From Hemibagrus wyckioides (taxonomy: Eukaryota > Chordata > Actinopteri > Siluriformes > Bagridae), in assembly GCF_019097595.1 (NCBI RefSeq), contig NC_080713.1, forward strand, positions 4,702,199-4,766,198: DNA of 64,000 nucleotides, given 5' to 3'. The notes under the pieces were generated by a model, which was not told where the DNA came from, searched no databases, and worked only from the letters and a program-made list of their open reading frames with translations. Shown in pieces: positions 27,714-64,000 of the stretch. Each line of letters begins with the position of its first letter. The stretch's first letter is position 1. Position numbers and translations under genes: made by a program.

Positions 27714-28170
27714 GTGATGGGGTGGGACTGCTTGGGTCCCTAAGGAGTTTTCTTTTAAACAAAAACTGTGAGAGTTTAACTCATTAGCCCCCAGGGAGTT
27801 AACTGACTACACTGTGCTACAAAATTGGCATATATTTCACACATGACTCAAAAACATGTTATGTAATATGTTTAAGGCTATGGAATATTTTAATTCTAAA
27901 CAAACGGCTTTAAATAGAGGCTCTTATTGGAAAACCGTCGACTCCAAAGTCCAGTGTAACTGGAGAAAACTAGGGAGTGTTCAGCTCTAATTATTTATAC
28001 AATCTTCTGTGTGGAAAATGTTGTGTAATTTGTGATAATGCTAAAGATGTTCAATCACACAGGATAATACTATTCAGAGAAATTACTTTTCAAGACACAA
28101 AGTCAAGGAGTCTGTGATTTTCTTAATTGAATGACAATATTGGATTCAATTCCGTTCAATTGATTAAAAT
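27714..28170. other. Upstream region of the giant galectin gene
   Basis: No coding sequence is recognised. This is the 5' flank beyond the TATA box; I see no certain regulatory site. Confidence 0.35.
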
Positions 28171-28400
28171 GTAGCACATTTAACAATGGACATTGTCTCA
28201 AAGCAGCTTTACAGAAGTATTGAAACAGAAAATATGATAAAGTTTAAATTTAAGTTACTATTTATTCTCATATACATTTATCCCTAATGAGCAAGCCTGA
28301 GGTGACAGTGGTGAGGAAAAATTCCCTGCGATGACATGAGGAAGAAACTTTGAGAGGAACCAGCCTCAGAAGGGAACCTCGTCCTCATTTGGGTGACACT
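28170..28400. repeat. Dispersed fish repeat (gcagctttacag family)
   Basis: 'caaagcagctttacagaagtatt ... tccctaatgagcaagcctgaggtgacagtggtgaggaaaaattccctg' is the best preserved copy of the repeat whose fragments lie near 1560, 2160 and 61100. Confidence 0.55.
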
Positions 28401-28673
28401 GGACAGTAAATAATGTAAATATGTTAATAATGTCCTAATCAAATTAAATAAAAACGTATTATTAGCAAGGGTGTTGGAGTTCCTTAGATATTAGCGTACT
28501 TTGACTGGTCAGTTGAATGGGATAAACCTAAACTGCTAAAAAATGGCTCAAATAATTCTCAATAACTCTAACGTTAGCAAAGATGTCTTAACATAAACAC
28601 GGTATTTTGTTCGGTCAGTGGAAAGCACAAGCTGTGCTTGATCCTGTAGCAGGTCAAATGGTCATCATATGTA

Positions 28674-29921
28674 CACTATATTGCCAAAAGTATTCGCTCA
28701 CCTGCCTTGACTCGCATATGAACTTAAGTGACATCCCATTCCTAATCCATAGGATTCAATATGATGTCGGTCCACCCTTTGCAGCTATAACAGCTTCAAC
28801 TCTTCTGGGAAGGCTGTCCACAAGGTTTAGGAGTGTGTTTATGGGAATTTTTGACCAATCTTCCAGAAGCGCATTTGTGAGGTCACACACTGATGTTGGA
28901 CGAGAAGGCCTGGCTCTCAGTCTCCGCTCTAATTCATCCCAAAGGTGTTCTATCGGGTTGAGGTCAGGACTCTGTGCAGGCCAGTCAAGTTCATCCACAC
29001 CAGACTCTGTCATCCATGTCTTTATGGACCTTGCTTTGGTCACTGGTGCACAGTCATGTTGGAAGAGGAAGGGGCCAGCTCCAAACTGTTCCCACAAAGT
29101 TGGGAGCATGGAATTGTCCAAAATGTCTTGGTATGCTGAAGCATTCAGAGTTCCTTTCACTGGAACTAAGGGGCCAAGCCCAGCTCCTGAAAAACAACCC
29201 CACACCATAATCCCCCCTCCACCAAACTTTACACTTGGCACAATGCAGTCAGACAAGTACCGTTCTCCTGGCAACCGCCAAACCCAGACTCGTCCATCAG
29301 ATTGCCAGATGGAGAAGCGCGATTCGTCACTCCAGAGAACGCGTCTCCACTGCTCTAGAGTCCAGTGGCGGCGTGCTTTACACCACCGCATCCGACGCTT
29401 TGCATTGCACTTGGTGATGTATGGCTTGGATGCAGCTGCTCGGCCATGGAAACCCATTCCATGAAGCTCTCTGCGCACTGTTCTTGAGCTAATCTGAAGG
29501 CCACATGAAGTTTGGAGGTCTGTAGCGATTGACTCTGCAGAAAGTTGGCGACCCCTTCGCACTATGTGCCTCAGCATCCGCTGACCCCGCTCCGTCAGTT
29601 TACGTGGCCTACCACTCCGTGGCTGAGTTGCTGTCGTTCCCAAACACTTCCACGTTCTTATAATACAGCTGACAGTTGACTGTGGAATATTTAGGAGCGA
29701 GGAAATTTCACGACTGGATTTGTTGCACAGGTGGCATCCTATCACAGTTCCACGCTGGAATTCACTGAGCTCCTGAGAGCGACCCATTCTTTCACAAATG
29801 TTTGTAAAAACAGTCTGCATGCCTAGGTGCTTGATTTTATACACCTGTGGCCATGGAAGTGATTGGAACACCTGATTCTGATTATTTGGATGGGTGAGCG
29901 AATACTTTTGGCAATATAGTT
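28674..29921 (-). mobile_element. Full-length Tc1-like DNA transposon
   Basis: Inverted ends (cactatattgccaaaagtattcgctcacc at left; the reverse of nearly the same at right) flank 1,248 bp. TA target duplications lie at 28672-28673 and 29922-29923. It carries one uninterrupted transposase frame on the minus strand, so this copy may be young. Confidence 0.9.
28756..29787 (-). CDS. Tc1-like transposase (DD34E)
   Basis: This enzyme of the Tc1/mariner family cuts and pastes the element at TA dinucleotides. The frame is open from 29871 (371 aa). I prefer the internal Met at 29787 ([10 protein letters not shown]), giving 343 aa, the usual length of fish Tc1 transposases. The N-terminal paired-like domain has two helix-turn-helix parts separated by a GRPR AT-hook (residues 59-62 from that Met). 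The catalytic triad is D154 (WSDESRF), D245 (QHDCAP) and E280 ([11 protein letters not shown]), with 34 residues between the last two. No stop or frameshift is present. Confidence 0.9.
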   Translation of the reverse strand: MGRSQELSEFQRGTVIGCHLCNKSSREISSLLNIPQSTVSCIIRTWKCLGTTATQPRSGRPRKLTERGQRMLRHIVRRGRQLSAESIATDLQTSCGLQISSRTVRRELHGMGFHGRAAASKPYITKCNAKRRMRWCKARRHWTLEQWRRVLWSDESRFSIWQSDGRVWVWRLPGERYLSDCIVPSVKFGGGGIMVWGCFSGAGLGPLVPVKGTLNASAYQDILDNSMLPTLWEQFGAGPFLFQHDCAPVTKARSIKTWMTESGVDELDWPAQSPDLNPIEHLWDELERRLRARPSRPTSVCDLTNALLEDWSKIPINTLLNLVDSLPRRVEAVIAAKGGPTSY

Positions 29922-29923
29922 TA

Positions 29924-30950
29924 TGTAGATAATTCTTGGCATAGGAACTCTATAAGAGCTTTAATGCTAGAAAATGTGGGCTATCCAAGTGGGCTGGAAA
30001 TTTATTCAAGACAGAATAACTGGAAAACAGTAACGTCTATCTAATAGATTGACCAAACCTGCAAATGTAAAGATACTACATACATTAGAAATGGTTTAAC
30101 GTTGTTGGTTTAAAGTTATTTCAACTAAATAAATGTCAAATCAAAAAAAAAATGACTAAAATCACCGGGATCAAGCACTGAACATGCAAAGGACTTGCTT
30201 GGGATCAGAAGTGGGAAGAGGGAGGGAGGAAAGTTCAAAGCGAAACACATGCATTTACATCAAAAATTTTATAGTGTCAATTTACATTTTACTTCATCCT
30301 TGGGAAAAAGATAATCTTTCACAGGGCCTGGAAGATCCCGGAGGTTTTCTAAACGGCAACTATTTTGCTTGTAGTTCAAACAACTTGGCAGTAATGACAA
30401 GTTAAATAATGTTCGCTTGGTCAAATAAAATAAAATAAAATAAAACTAAAAAAAAAACACACAAGGAACTCCTGGAAATCATCCAGTTAACCGTGATGCA
30501 TTTTCTTTCAACAACATTAAGACTTCTTATTAATAAAACTTGACTCTAAGTGATGTTGTCCAGCGACTCCTCCCAAATTAGGACCAGGGAATTATATGGT
30601 ATGGAGATGCTTGATTTGAAAGCACATTATTTCCCAATACTTCAGAAATCAGAACTCAGAAAAAGTTTTATTGCCAGGTACAGCAAATACTTATAGAACA
30701 ATAAATATATGAACCAGTCCAAATATATTTAGGAATGACTGTAGAAAATGTATTAAAATGACTAGACTGGAGTGATGAGGGTAGGTGAAGATGAATACCG
30801 TCAGGTCACAGAAGGTGATAAAGACTCCAGTGATTCTCATAACAGGCCAGGAGAACAGGAAGAGCTAAGCTCAAATGTGTCTTTGATGTAAAGGCATATG
30901 AGGACCCAAGTGAGGGACTGCGAGCCAGGCCAAAACTGGGACATGTAATA
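29924..30950. other. AT-rich intergenic sequence
   Basis: Nothing that I can support as a gene lies here. Short frames have no family signature. An (AAAAT)n-like run occurs near 30425-30445. Confidence 0.4.
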
Positions 30951-30954
30951 TGGA

Positions 30955-31392
30955 GTTGTCCCGCCCTTTGCAGCTATAACAGCTTTAACTCTTCTGGGAA
31001 GACTTTCCACAAGATTTAGGAGTGTGTTTATGGGAATTTTTTACCATTCCTCTAGAAGCGTTATTTGTGAGGTCAGGCACTGATGTTGGACGAGAAGGCC
31101 TGGCTCGCAGTCTCCACTCTAATTCATCCCAAAAGTGTTCTATGAGGTTGAGGTCACGCAGGCCAGTCAAGTTCCTCCACACCAAACTCACTCATCCATG
31201 TCCTTGCTTTGTGCACTGGTGCACAGTCATGTTGGAACAGGAAGGAACTGTTACCACAAAGTTGGGAGCATGAAATTGTCCAAAATGTCTGAAGCATTAA
31301 GAGTTCCTTTTACTGGAACTAAGGGGCTGAGCCCAACCCCTGAATTCAATTATTTGGAGGGGTGTCCCAAAACTTTTGGCAATATAGTGTAG
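30955..31392 (-). mobile_element. Deleted Tc1-like element fragment
   Basis: It matches the C-terminal transposase region and right end of the 28674-29921 element ([23 protein letters not shown] on the minus strand), with several deletions and a terminus 'caaaacttttggcaatatag'. Confidence 0.75.
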
Positions 31393-31519
31393 TGTAGTAG
31401 ATATTATATCAACATATTTATCTACAGATAATATCTACATATTTATTTAAATATTTATGTCTGTAATCTAGTGAACCAGTATTGATGTATTCATCAATAG
31501 AGACTTCAAAGTACTTTTG

Positions 31520-31790
31520 TATGTCGCTCGGGATAAAGGCATCTGCCGAATGCCAGAAATGTAAATGTAAATGTATGTATTTTTTGTGTGTAACCCTTAG
31601 GCAGTAGTACAGATGTGTGTGGTAAGTAGCTGGGGTTTATTGTTTAAGGATTGAGAAGTATCAGCTTTTTAAACTTAAATTTGTTGTGAAATTTGTTTTG
31701 TTGTGGTTCAAATGCCACTGCTGGGGCCCTGAGCAAGGCCCTTAACCCTCAGTTGTATAAAAAATGAGATAAGGTCTGCCAGAAATGTAT
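31520..31790 (+). repeat. Two SINE fragments
   Basis: Tail sequence 'cgctcgggataaaggcatctgcc' at about 31525-31575, and 'ctgagcaaggcccttaaccctca' at about 31725-31760, belong to the tRNA-derived SINE family seen at 9463. Confidence 0.6.
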
Positions 31791-31844
31791 GAGGAAAACC
31801 ACAAAGACTTTTGTTGGGTATTTACAACAGCACAGCGAATCAGA

Positions 31845-32420
31845 TGCACTAAAGTGGCGTGTATGCTAGACAACTACAGAGGAACTAAAGTGGTGTGTAT
31901 GCTAGACACTTACAGAGGCACTAAAGTGGGATGTATGCTAGCCGTCTACAGAGGCACTAAAGTGGCGTGTATGCTAGACACCTACAGAGGCACTAAAGTG
32001 GCGTGTATGCTAGCCGACTACAGAGGCACTAAAGTGGCGTGTATGCTAGCCGACTACAGAGGCACTAAAGTGGCGTGTATGCTAGACACCTACAGAGGCA
32101 CTAAAGTGGCGTGTATGCTAGACACCTACAGAGGCACTAAAGTGGGATGTATGCTAGCCGTCTACAGAGGCACTAAAGTGGCGTGTATGCTAGACAACTA
32201 CAGAGGCACTAAAGTGGTGTGTATGCTAGACAACTACAGAGGCACTAAAGTGGCGTGTATGCTAGACACCTACAGAGGCACTAAAGTGGCGTGTATGCTA
32301 GACACCTACAGAGGCACTAAAGTGGCGTGTATGCTAGACACCTACAGAGGCACTAAAGTGGGATGTATGCTAGCCGTCTACAGAGGCACTAAAGTGGCGT
32401 GTATGCTAGCTGACAACAAC
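31845..32420 (+). repeat. 36-bp minisatellite, 16 units, open in one frame
   Basis: The unit 'ggcactaaagtggcgtgtat...' is repeated 16 times. Because 36 is a multiple of three, one frame stays open (unit GTKVACMLDTYR), giving a 252-aa reading frame at 31785-32543. The variant GCMLAVYR recurs at units 3, 9 and 15, a six-unit higher-order period. I regard it as non-coding DNA unless transcript evidence appears. Confidence 0.9.
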
Positions 32421-33129
32421 GCTAGTAGCAGCATCAAAATCTCCATAAACTCAAAATATTTGTCCCCTTACCGTCTGGAAAAAGGTAAAAGGCCATTATA
32501 TCAGACCCAAATAGACTGCAGCTTCTTTCCCAAAACTTTCTGAGAGTTACAATAAATTTCATTTTATTATAAACACTTCAGTATTTTACCTTACCTTTAA
32601 CTGGATGCATATGAGTAAGGCACATAGACAGGCAGTAGTCAGGAAGTGTGGTAAGTTCTTGGTGTTTGTAGATAAAGTTATTGGTGATTAAGAGCTGCTT
32701 GGGCTTGGTTGTAGAAATGATTGTAGTAGCCAAGAAGCATATGCTAAGCACCTTGCTTCTTGCTAAGTTGTATTTTTTGTTGGATAATTATTAGCAATTG
32801 TCTGCTGTGTAATGGATGAGTATATTGGTAATTAGGTAATTATCTGGAGTTAAATACATGTCATGTAGTAGCCTTAGGTAGTGTGTGGTAAGTAGCTGGT
32901 CTTTACTGTATATTGGTATATATATTGTTTAATAGATTAAAATTGGTGAATATATGAAAATATGAATAAAATTTTAAGTAAAGTTAAATATCTGGTGTTT
33001 AATATTTAAATGCATTTGGGTATAAGCTTTAGCCAAAAGTAGTAATGTAGGTGTTACAGCAAGTAACACTTGCTGATGTTTATTGGTTAACAAAGTATAT
33101 GTCAGGTATTTAACATGTATGTGTGTGTA
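32421..33129. other. Intergenic sequence between minisatellite and lgals4
   Basis: No gene is seen. Several imperfect copies of phrases such as 'gtagtaagtagctgg' suggest a decayed local repeat. Confidence 0.35.
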
Positions 33130-33285
33130 TGTGCGGGATGTGGTAGCTTAGTGGTTAAGGTACTGGACTACTGATCAGAAGGTGGGCCCCTGAGCAAGGC
33201 CCTTAACCCTCACAATTACTACAAAATGTAAGTTGCTCTGGATAAGGGTGTCTGCGATTTAAAGAAATGTAAATGTGTGTGTGTT
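33130..33285 (+). repeat. tRNA-derived SINE (Mermaid/DANA-like)
   Basis: The box A-like head 'ggtagcttagtggttaaggt', the body 'ctgagcaaggcccttaaccctca' and the tail 'gttgctctggataagggtgtctgc' are all present. Confidence 0.75.
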
Positions 33286-33327
33286 AACTCAGGTAGAAGC
33301 AGGAAAGCATGTAGAAAGTATTCAATG

Positions 33328-33333
33328 TTTATT
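33328..33333 (-). terminator. lgals4: Candidate polyadenylation signal of lgals4
   Basis: AATAAA on the minus strand lies about 175 bases after the lgals4 stop codon. Confidence 0.45.
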
Positions 33334-33507
33334 GGGTAAGGATAGGAAAGTATCTGGTGTTTCACATCTGCTTGTATAGGCGTGTAACCTACAGCTAGTA
33401 GCAGGGAAGTTGGTGCTAAGTAGCTGACAATTTTCAGTAACATTCATTACACAGGAGTTCCTAACAGCTAACGCAGGAAGAATGCGAGATGCATCGAGAA
33501 GACAGAC

Positions 33508-39939
<6,432 letters not shown>

Positions 39940-40027
39940 GATTTCTGGCTGCTCACTCTATCTCCAGATGAGGGGAAGAAAGGGGAAAGAATATGCTGGT
40001 TGGCACAGAACACAAACAGTGGCCTGC

Positions 40028-40034
40028 TTTTATA
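40028..40034 (-). promoter_or_regulatory. lgals4: TATA box of lgals4
   Basis: TATAAAA on the minus strand lies 89 bases upstream of the lgals4 ATG (39939). Confidence 0.65.
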
Positions 40035-40427
40035 TCCATGCCTAATGGGAGGGCACATTGACCTGTGTTCATTTTCTCACTGCTTTGTTTGCATAAACGA
40101 TGTTATCAGCGTGTTAAACTTGACAGACCAACAAAAGACAAGCAGCCATGTGCGCATGTGTTTTGCGAGGGCGTGTCTTTGACATTAAAGAGTTATCACT
40201 TAGTGTGTCACGTAGCTGCGTGGTTTACATCTCATACATTTGGGCAGGGCACGTAAATCACGTGCGGTTCAAAAGTTTAGAGGCGATGATGATTAATAAA
40301 TTCAATACCTTAATGATCAACACTTTTGTGGCATTTTGAAAATTTTGTGCATGCATCCTTAATACTTGAAGCATGCTTTTGTACATGAATTTATTTATTT
40401 ACCTCCAAGGGAATTCTGTGCAGAATG

Positions 40428-40471
<44 letters not shown>

Positions 40472-40761
40472 GTATTATTTATTTATTTTTTTCAATACTT
40501 TTTTTTTTTGGTACTTGTAGTTGGTCATGGTCAAGTCAGCTTTGTGTCCACTGAGTCCAGGTGAAAGGTATATATACTCCTTGAGTAAATATGAACTTGC
40601 CTGCTAACATTATTTCATCGTAGTAGCGTGGAAGCCATGTGACTTGGCTAAGCAGGACAGGTTTAGACAGGTTTTACTCAATTATTTTATTATTATTAAC
40701 GAATGAAATAATTAATTATTAATATAACATGCACCTGAATTATGAATGATTATGCAGTATG

Positions 40762-40792
<31 letters not shown>

Positions 40793-41270
40793 CATCTTCT
40801 CCTTCACAAACGTATCTATTTATTTAGTTTTAGAAAGCCACCGGGTTGCCAGGTCCTCAGTTTTCTTGCAGAACCAAGCTATCTTATGAAACAGTTGGAT
40901 GATTTAATTTCTTTTGTTCACAGGTTGGATGTTTTGTGCATCATAGATCCCCAGCCCTAATCCAGCCCTAATCCTGGGATCTACCGTGTTCTTCGTATTT
41001 TAGTGTTTTCTCTAATCCAGCACCCCCACTTCAACTCTCAGGATGCAATGTTTACTAGCATTAGTTAAATTTGGGGTGCTCCAGGACCAGGGTCTAAATA
41101 TAAATTAAATAGCAGAAAATAAATAAATAATAAGAATTGTAAATAAATTAGAAAAATAATAGTAAAAAAAAAAAATATAATACAATATAATTTTTTTTTT
41201 TACAGTTTTTTTTTCCAAACAGAATTTAGATTTAAACCAGGGTCTAAATTAAAGTCTAAATTAATTTGCA

Positions 41271-41305
<35 letters not shown>

Positions 41306-41423
41306 AATTAATTTTACAATTTTATTGTTTTTTTTTCAAACTGAATTTAGATTATTTAGACTATTTAGATTATTCTATATTATTATTATTCTATAAATAT
41401 TATTATTTAGATTATTTAGATTA

Positions 41424-41486
<63 letters not shown>

Positions 41487-42592
41487 TTTACAATTTATTT
41501 TTTTAAACAGTCAGTTCTTGAAGCTGATGTGCTGGGAGCAGCAAAAATGGTGTGAGGATCTAAAAACCTTTGACCAGGACCAAAGTGCTATATCTAATTG
41601 ACAGGGTCATCTCCAGAACAGCAAGTCTTGTGAAGTGTTTCTGGTACGTATCCACCAAAAGTGGTCCAAGCTGGGACAAAGGGTGACCCGGTGACAGGGT
41701 CATGGGCATCTGAAGCTTATTATTACACTTATTCTCATTATACCATCATTCACAGGCTATAAAAAGTCTGCATGCTGGGATACACAGACCAAAGGTTTGA
41801 GTATATCTACTACTATATTTTATATTACAGGAAGAATGATCCATAGCCACAGCTCCACAGCTAACTACACCGTATGACTATATTTACACCCTTTAACGCG
41901 TTTACACTTCAGCTATAAACCGACTACCGTTATTACTCCCAAGTGCCAGAGAGTCTGCTTAGAAAGCTTATCAAAAAAAAATTAATGGCTTTCCAACTGA
42001 TATGCATACTGATGTTGCATAATATTCTTTAATTATTGATTAGTTTATCTGCCCTGACTCAGGTCTCTCTCCGGATGTGCATGGCTACTACGCTGTATGA
42101 ATTCCTTAATTAACCCAAAGAACAACATTTTTATCATCAGAATAAAAAATACACCATGAATCAGAGATGCTTCTAAAATATTATTTTTATTGAAACACAG
42201 TGAGATTTAAAGAAAAGCAAAAAAAAAAAAAAAAACCTCTATCCTTCACACACCAGACACACACTCTCTCTCTCTCTCTCACACTTCCCTCCCGCAGACA
42301 TGGAAAGTAAGTGTGTGTGTGTGTGTGTGTGTGGCTCTGTGTTTTACAACTGGAACACAAATAATATAGATCTAATTTGTGGAAAAAGTACGATATTGAC
42401 TTAAAAGTAATACCAGAAGTCTGCTGGCAAAATCACAAATCACATCTGTTTGCAAACTAGATGCACATTTTATCCTTTTTTTTTATTTCTCCATCACTAG
42501 CTTTATTAGCAGTACCCCTCAAAAAAGTACTCAATACATATTTACTTAAAACAGAGTTGGAGAACATCCGTTATATTCCAATGCTCCGACAA

Positions 42593-42630
<38 letters not shown>

Positions 42631-43330
42631 CATCTATATATTTTTGTTAAAATAAGTTAATTAAATCTACAGTATGTAAAGTTCTTCTCGTTAAAGACGT
42701 ACGTGACGGGATGGGAAACGGCGGTTGTACTCTATACATCCGAATAGAAATCAGGCGATAATTTCTTTCTCAAGGTAGTGTTCGTCGTCTGGTTTATAAA
42801 GAAACGGTTTCTCCTCTCCTGTAAAGATTGTATTGTACAGAACGGTTCGCTTGAACATGATATAAAGTTTAGGTCGGCTTGTGTAGGTTATATAAAATTG
42901 TCTCAAGAAATAAATCGTGAGAAAAGGCCTTTGGTTAGGTTCCTCTCGAAGGATCACATGGTAAGGTTTTGTACTGCGTAGAGCGTGACTTTAGCAGTGA
43001 TATGGCTCTGATTCTGTTGCTCTAGCATGTACGTGTGTAAATACACATAAAACCCCGGCTATAACATACAGTTATAACATAACAGACAAAAACATCATAT
43101 AATACACTAAAATCCAGTCTGAAATCTAATCAAACTATGCAAAAAATAATAATACTGACATCCTATAAAGCAGTGTCTCCATACCTGCCATTATTGTAGT
43201 TCATTCAGTATTAGGCACTGTAATGTTTTAAGACCCATAAGAACATACAGACAAGACTGAGAGATGGCAGGCTCCAGCTTTCTTCATCTTTTTTGGTCTG
43301 ATATAACCATTAAAATTTGACTTCATATTT
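40035..43330. other. Intergenic region between lgals4 and ryr1
   Basis: I see no gene. It contains (TTA)n at 40430-40472, (CA)n at 40764-40794, (TAAA)n near 41273-41307, (TA)n at 41428-41478, a decayed Tc1/mariner relic at about 41530-41715, (CT)n near 42262-42282, (TG)n near 42310-42334 and (AT)n near 42596-42626. Part of 42.4-43.6 kb may be ryr1 3' UTR. Confidence 0.5.
41530..41715 (+). mobile_element. Decayed Tc1/mariner relic (copy 5)
   Basis: 'catctccagaacagcaagtcttgtgaagtgtttctgg' and 'caaaagtggtccaagctgggacaaag' match the transposase N-terminal region of copies 3 and 4, without termini. Confidence 0.5.
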
Positions 43331-43340
43331 CTTCTCTAGG

Positions 43341-43346
43341 TTTATT
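43341..43346 (-). terminator. ryr1: Candidate polyadenylation signal of ryr1
   Basis: AATAAA on the minus strand lies about 265 bases after the ryr1 stop. Other AATAAA sites lie further downstream (for example near 42186), so this is only one candidate. Confidence 0.3.
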
Positions 43347-43349
43347 GCC

Positions 43350-43389
<40 letters not shown>

Positions 43390-43558
43390 AACACTAACAT
43401 TAATACACACACACGTTGCATATTCATCTTTCTTCCTCTTCCTCCGACAACAACGTAAGTAAACAAAAGGCTTAGGGTGTAAATGTGTGCTCGGGTTTGT
43501 TCTCAAAATCTCAAAACTGGAACAATTACATTTCCTCTCCGTCTGTGTTTTCCAAACG

Positions 43559-43591
<33 letters not shown>

Positions 43592-43607
43592 ACACACACA
43601 CACACGA
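43559..43607. repeat. (CA)n microsatellite directly after the ryr1 stop codon
   Basis: On the coding strand the stop TAG is followed by TC and then (GT)n for about 45 bases, so the 3' UTR opens with a dinucleotide repeat. Confidence 0.9.
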
Positions 43608-62209
<18,602 letters not shown>

Positions 62210-62213
62210 TTAG

Positions 62214-62247
<34 letters not shown>

Positions 62248-62341
62248 CCTCACTTCATTCACTACTCAATCTACTTGATGTTATGTTGAGAAAAATCTTC
62301 TGATCTGAATTATTTTAGATTTATTTTTTAATTTAGCATTA

Positions 62342-62377
<36 letters not shown>

Positions 62378-62583
62378 CAGTTAGAATAATATATAATTAT
62401 TCTCTCTCTAGTTCTAATATTTTTCAATATATTTATGCAATTATGTTTTTTAACTTAAATCCTTTATTATTATTATTATTATTGTTAAATTAAAATATTT
62501 ACATAATCACTTATTTATTATACATTTACTCATACTTCATTGCCCTTCAAATGATATTGAAAGTGTACCATAACTCTTTGTAT

Positions 62584-62760
62584 TGAGACACACACACACA
62601 CACACGCGCACACACACACGCACACACACACACACACACACAAACACACATGCACACACACACGCAATTGTGCACACACATACACTCGAATGCAAATACA
62701 CACACACACACACACATACACACACACACACACACAAACAAACACACACAAAAACACACC
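62584..62760. repeat. (CA)n-rich tract
   Basis: About 175 bp of imperfect cacacaca. The open frames across it are artefacts of the repeat. Confidence 0.9.
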
Positions 62761-63034
62761 ACCACCATAAAAGTGAGTGGTGTTAGTGATGATATTTGAG
62801 CAGCCCACATCTGATGACGTTTGATGATGCACAAACGTCTGACTACAGCAAACAGCCCTGGTCACGCCTATCAAAAATCTAACCTCTGATCAAAAAAAAA
62901 AAAATCATAAATGAAAATCTGCTGAAGCCTAAAATAAAAACCACCCAATAAATCCCAGCTCACGTCCCACGGTCTGTTCTAATCCTGGATATTTATCAGA
63001 AATGCCTGTGAGCATGTGTGTTTTGTGTGGAAGG

Positions 63035-63035
<1 letters not shown>

Positions 63036-63121
<86 letters not shown>

Positions 63122-63158
63122 GAGACAGAGAGGGAGAGAGGGAGAGAGCAAGAGAATG

Positions 63159-63209
<51 letters not shown>

Positions 63210-63450
63210 GGGAAGAGAGAGAGGAGGAGAGAGAGAGAGAGTATGAGGGAGGGAGAGAGAGGGAACAAGGGAGAGAGAGAATGAGAGAGGGAGAGATGGA
63301 GAGAGAGAATGAGGGAGGAAGAAAGAGATCGAGAGAGGGGTGGTGAGAGAGAGAGAGGGAATGAGGGAGAGAGAGAGAATGAAAGAGAGAGAGGGAGAGA
63401 GCAAGAAGATGACACACACAGTGAGAGAGAGAGAGAGAGAGAGAGAGGGT
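63036..63450. repeat. (GATA)n followed by (GA)n-rich array
   Basis: About 85 bp of gatagata passes into about 330 bp of purine-only gagagagg sequence. Long open frames on the minus strand here are repeat artefacts. Confidence 0.92.
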
Positions 63451-63796
63451 ATGTGGAGGATGCAGGGTATCTGACTGACTCTGCAGGCTTTCACTGTAGT
63501 TTGTAGTGAGTACAGAGAGGGAGAGAAGAAAAATCCAATTAGAAATAAAAGACACAAAGAAGCAGCATGACACACAAACACCACATACACAACCAGAGAA
63601 TTTACAAACACACTCGTGTTATCAGGTGCTGCTAATAAAATAGAAGATAATAGATGTAAAAAGAAAATAAAACAAATTAGCAATGTCTAATTACTGAAAT
63701 CTACAAGCCAGGTGACTGAAGATTTCCGGGATTGGAGTAAAGGCTTTTTTTTGCTTAGTAGGCATAAAGGTGTTAGAGGCAATGGGGAGCTGATGC

Positions 63797-64000
63797 TAAA
63801 ACAGACAGACAGGCAGACAGACAGAAAGGCAGACAGAGAGACAGATAGACAGACAGACAGGAGGGAAGACAGACAGACAGACACACAAACAGATAAATAG
63901 ACAGACAGACAGACAGACCAAAAGGCAGGCAGACAGACAGATAGGCAGGCAGGCAGGCAGACAGACAGGCAGGCAGACAGATAGACAGACACACGGAAAG
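63797..64000. repeat. (CAGA)n/(CAGG)n array at the window edge
   Basis: Imperfect acagacaggcag repeats continue to the end of the window. Confidence 0.9.

Noticed and set aside
28607..29464. 285-aa plus-strand open frame
   Set aside because: It is the antisense shadow of the Tc1 transposase, which has all catalytic residues on the minus strand.
31845..32420. Regular repeats resembling a CRISPR array
   Set aside because: The units are directly contiguous with no unique spacers, and the genome is clearly eukaryotic.
31785..32543. 252-aa open frame as a repetitive protein gene
   Set aside because: The frame is open only because the 36-bp unit is a multiple of three. There is no splice, signal or family evidence. 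Kept as a minisatellite.
62979..63683. Long Ser/Leu-rich open frames on the minus strand
   Set aside because: They are produced by the GATA and GA repeat arrays; no exon features.

Overview
The window is a piece of a teleost fish chromosome, probably an otophysan such as a catfish. It is AT-rich and full of microsatellites, Tc1/mariner relics, tRNA-derived SINEs ending in the fish 'gctctggataag...tctgcc' tail, LINE fragments and a Gmr1-like LTR retrotransposon. Genes are split into small GT-AG exons, so most long open frames are not genes. I assigned exons by eye from splice sites, phase continuity and family homology.

Three host genes lie head to tail on the minus strand. (1) 62161 down to 43608: the 3' part of a skeletal-type ryanodine receptor (ryr1), 26 coding exons and 1,289 codons, from the central domain through EF-hands, transmembrane segments and pore to the stop codon. 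The 5' part lies beyond the window. (2) 39939 down to 33508: a complete two-CRD galectin-4 gene (lgals4), 16 exons and 367 aa, with a Gly/Pro/Met linker built of tiny exons. (3) 27619 down to 10074: a galectin gene of very unusual size. It starts with one ATG exon behind a TATA box and continues as 15 phase-compatible repeat units, 10 complete CRDs and 5 half-units lacking the sugar-binding exons, to one terminal stop. The model has 55 exons and 2,108 aa, with no internal start or stop exon seen. RYR1 and LGALS4 are also linked in mammals (human 19q13), so the block looks ancient, with a lineage-specific galectin expansion at its end.

The left 10 kb is transposon-rich: a hAT-type MITE (1813-2106), inverted Tc1/mariner relics, and a degraded LINE (about 3300-9251) split by a Ty3/gypsy element with integrase upstream of reverse transcriptase (3519-8571, tRNA-Pro primer site, 5-bp target duplication). 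Between the giant galectin and lgals4 (27.7-33.3 kb) are a full-length Tc1 element with an open transposase frame (28674-29921), a Tc1 fragment, SINEs and a 36-bp coding-capable minisatellite (31845-32420). The intergenic stretch 40.0-43.6 kb and the large ryr1 introns hold AT, TTA, CA, GATA/GACA and GA arrays and more Tc1, SINE and fish-specific repeats, but no other gene that I can support.

Functionally, ryr1 encodes the sarcoplasmic-reticulum calcium-release channel. The two galectin genes encode cytosolic or non-classically secreted beta-galactoside-binding lectins; the giant one could be a highly multivalent agglutinin in which only some CRDs keep the canonical sugar-contact residues.
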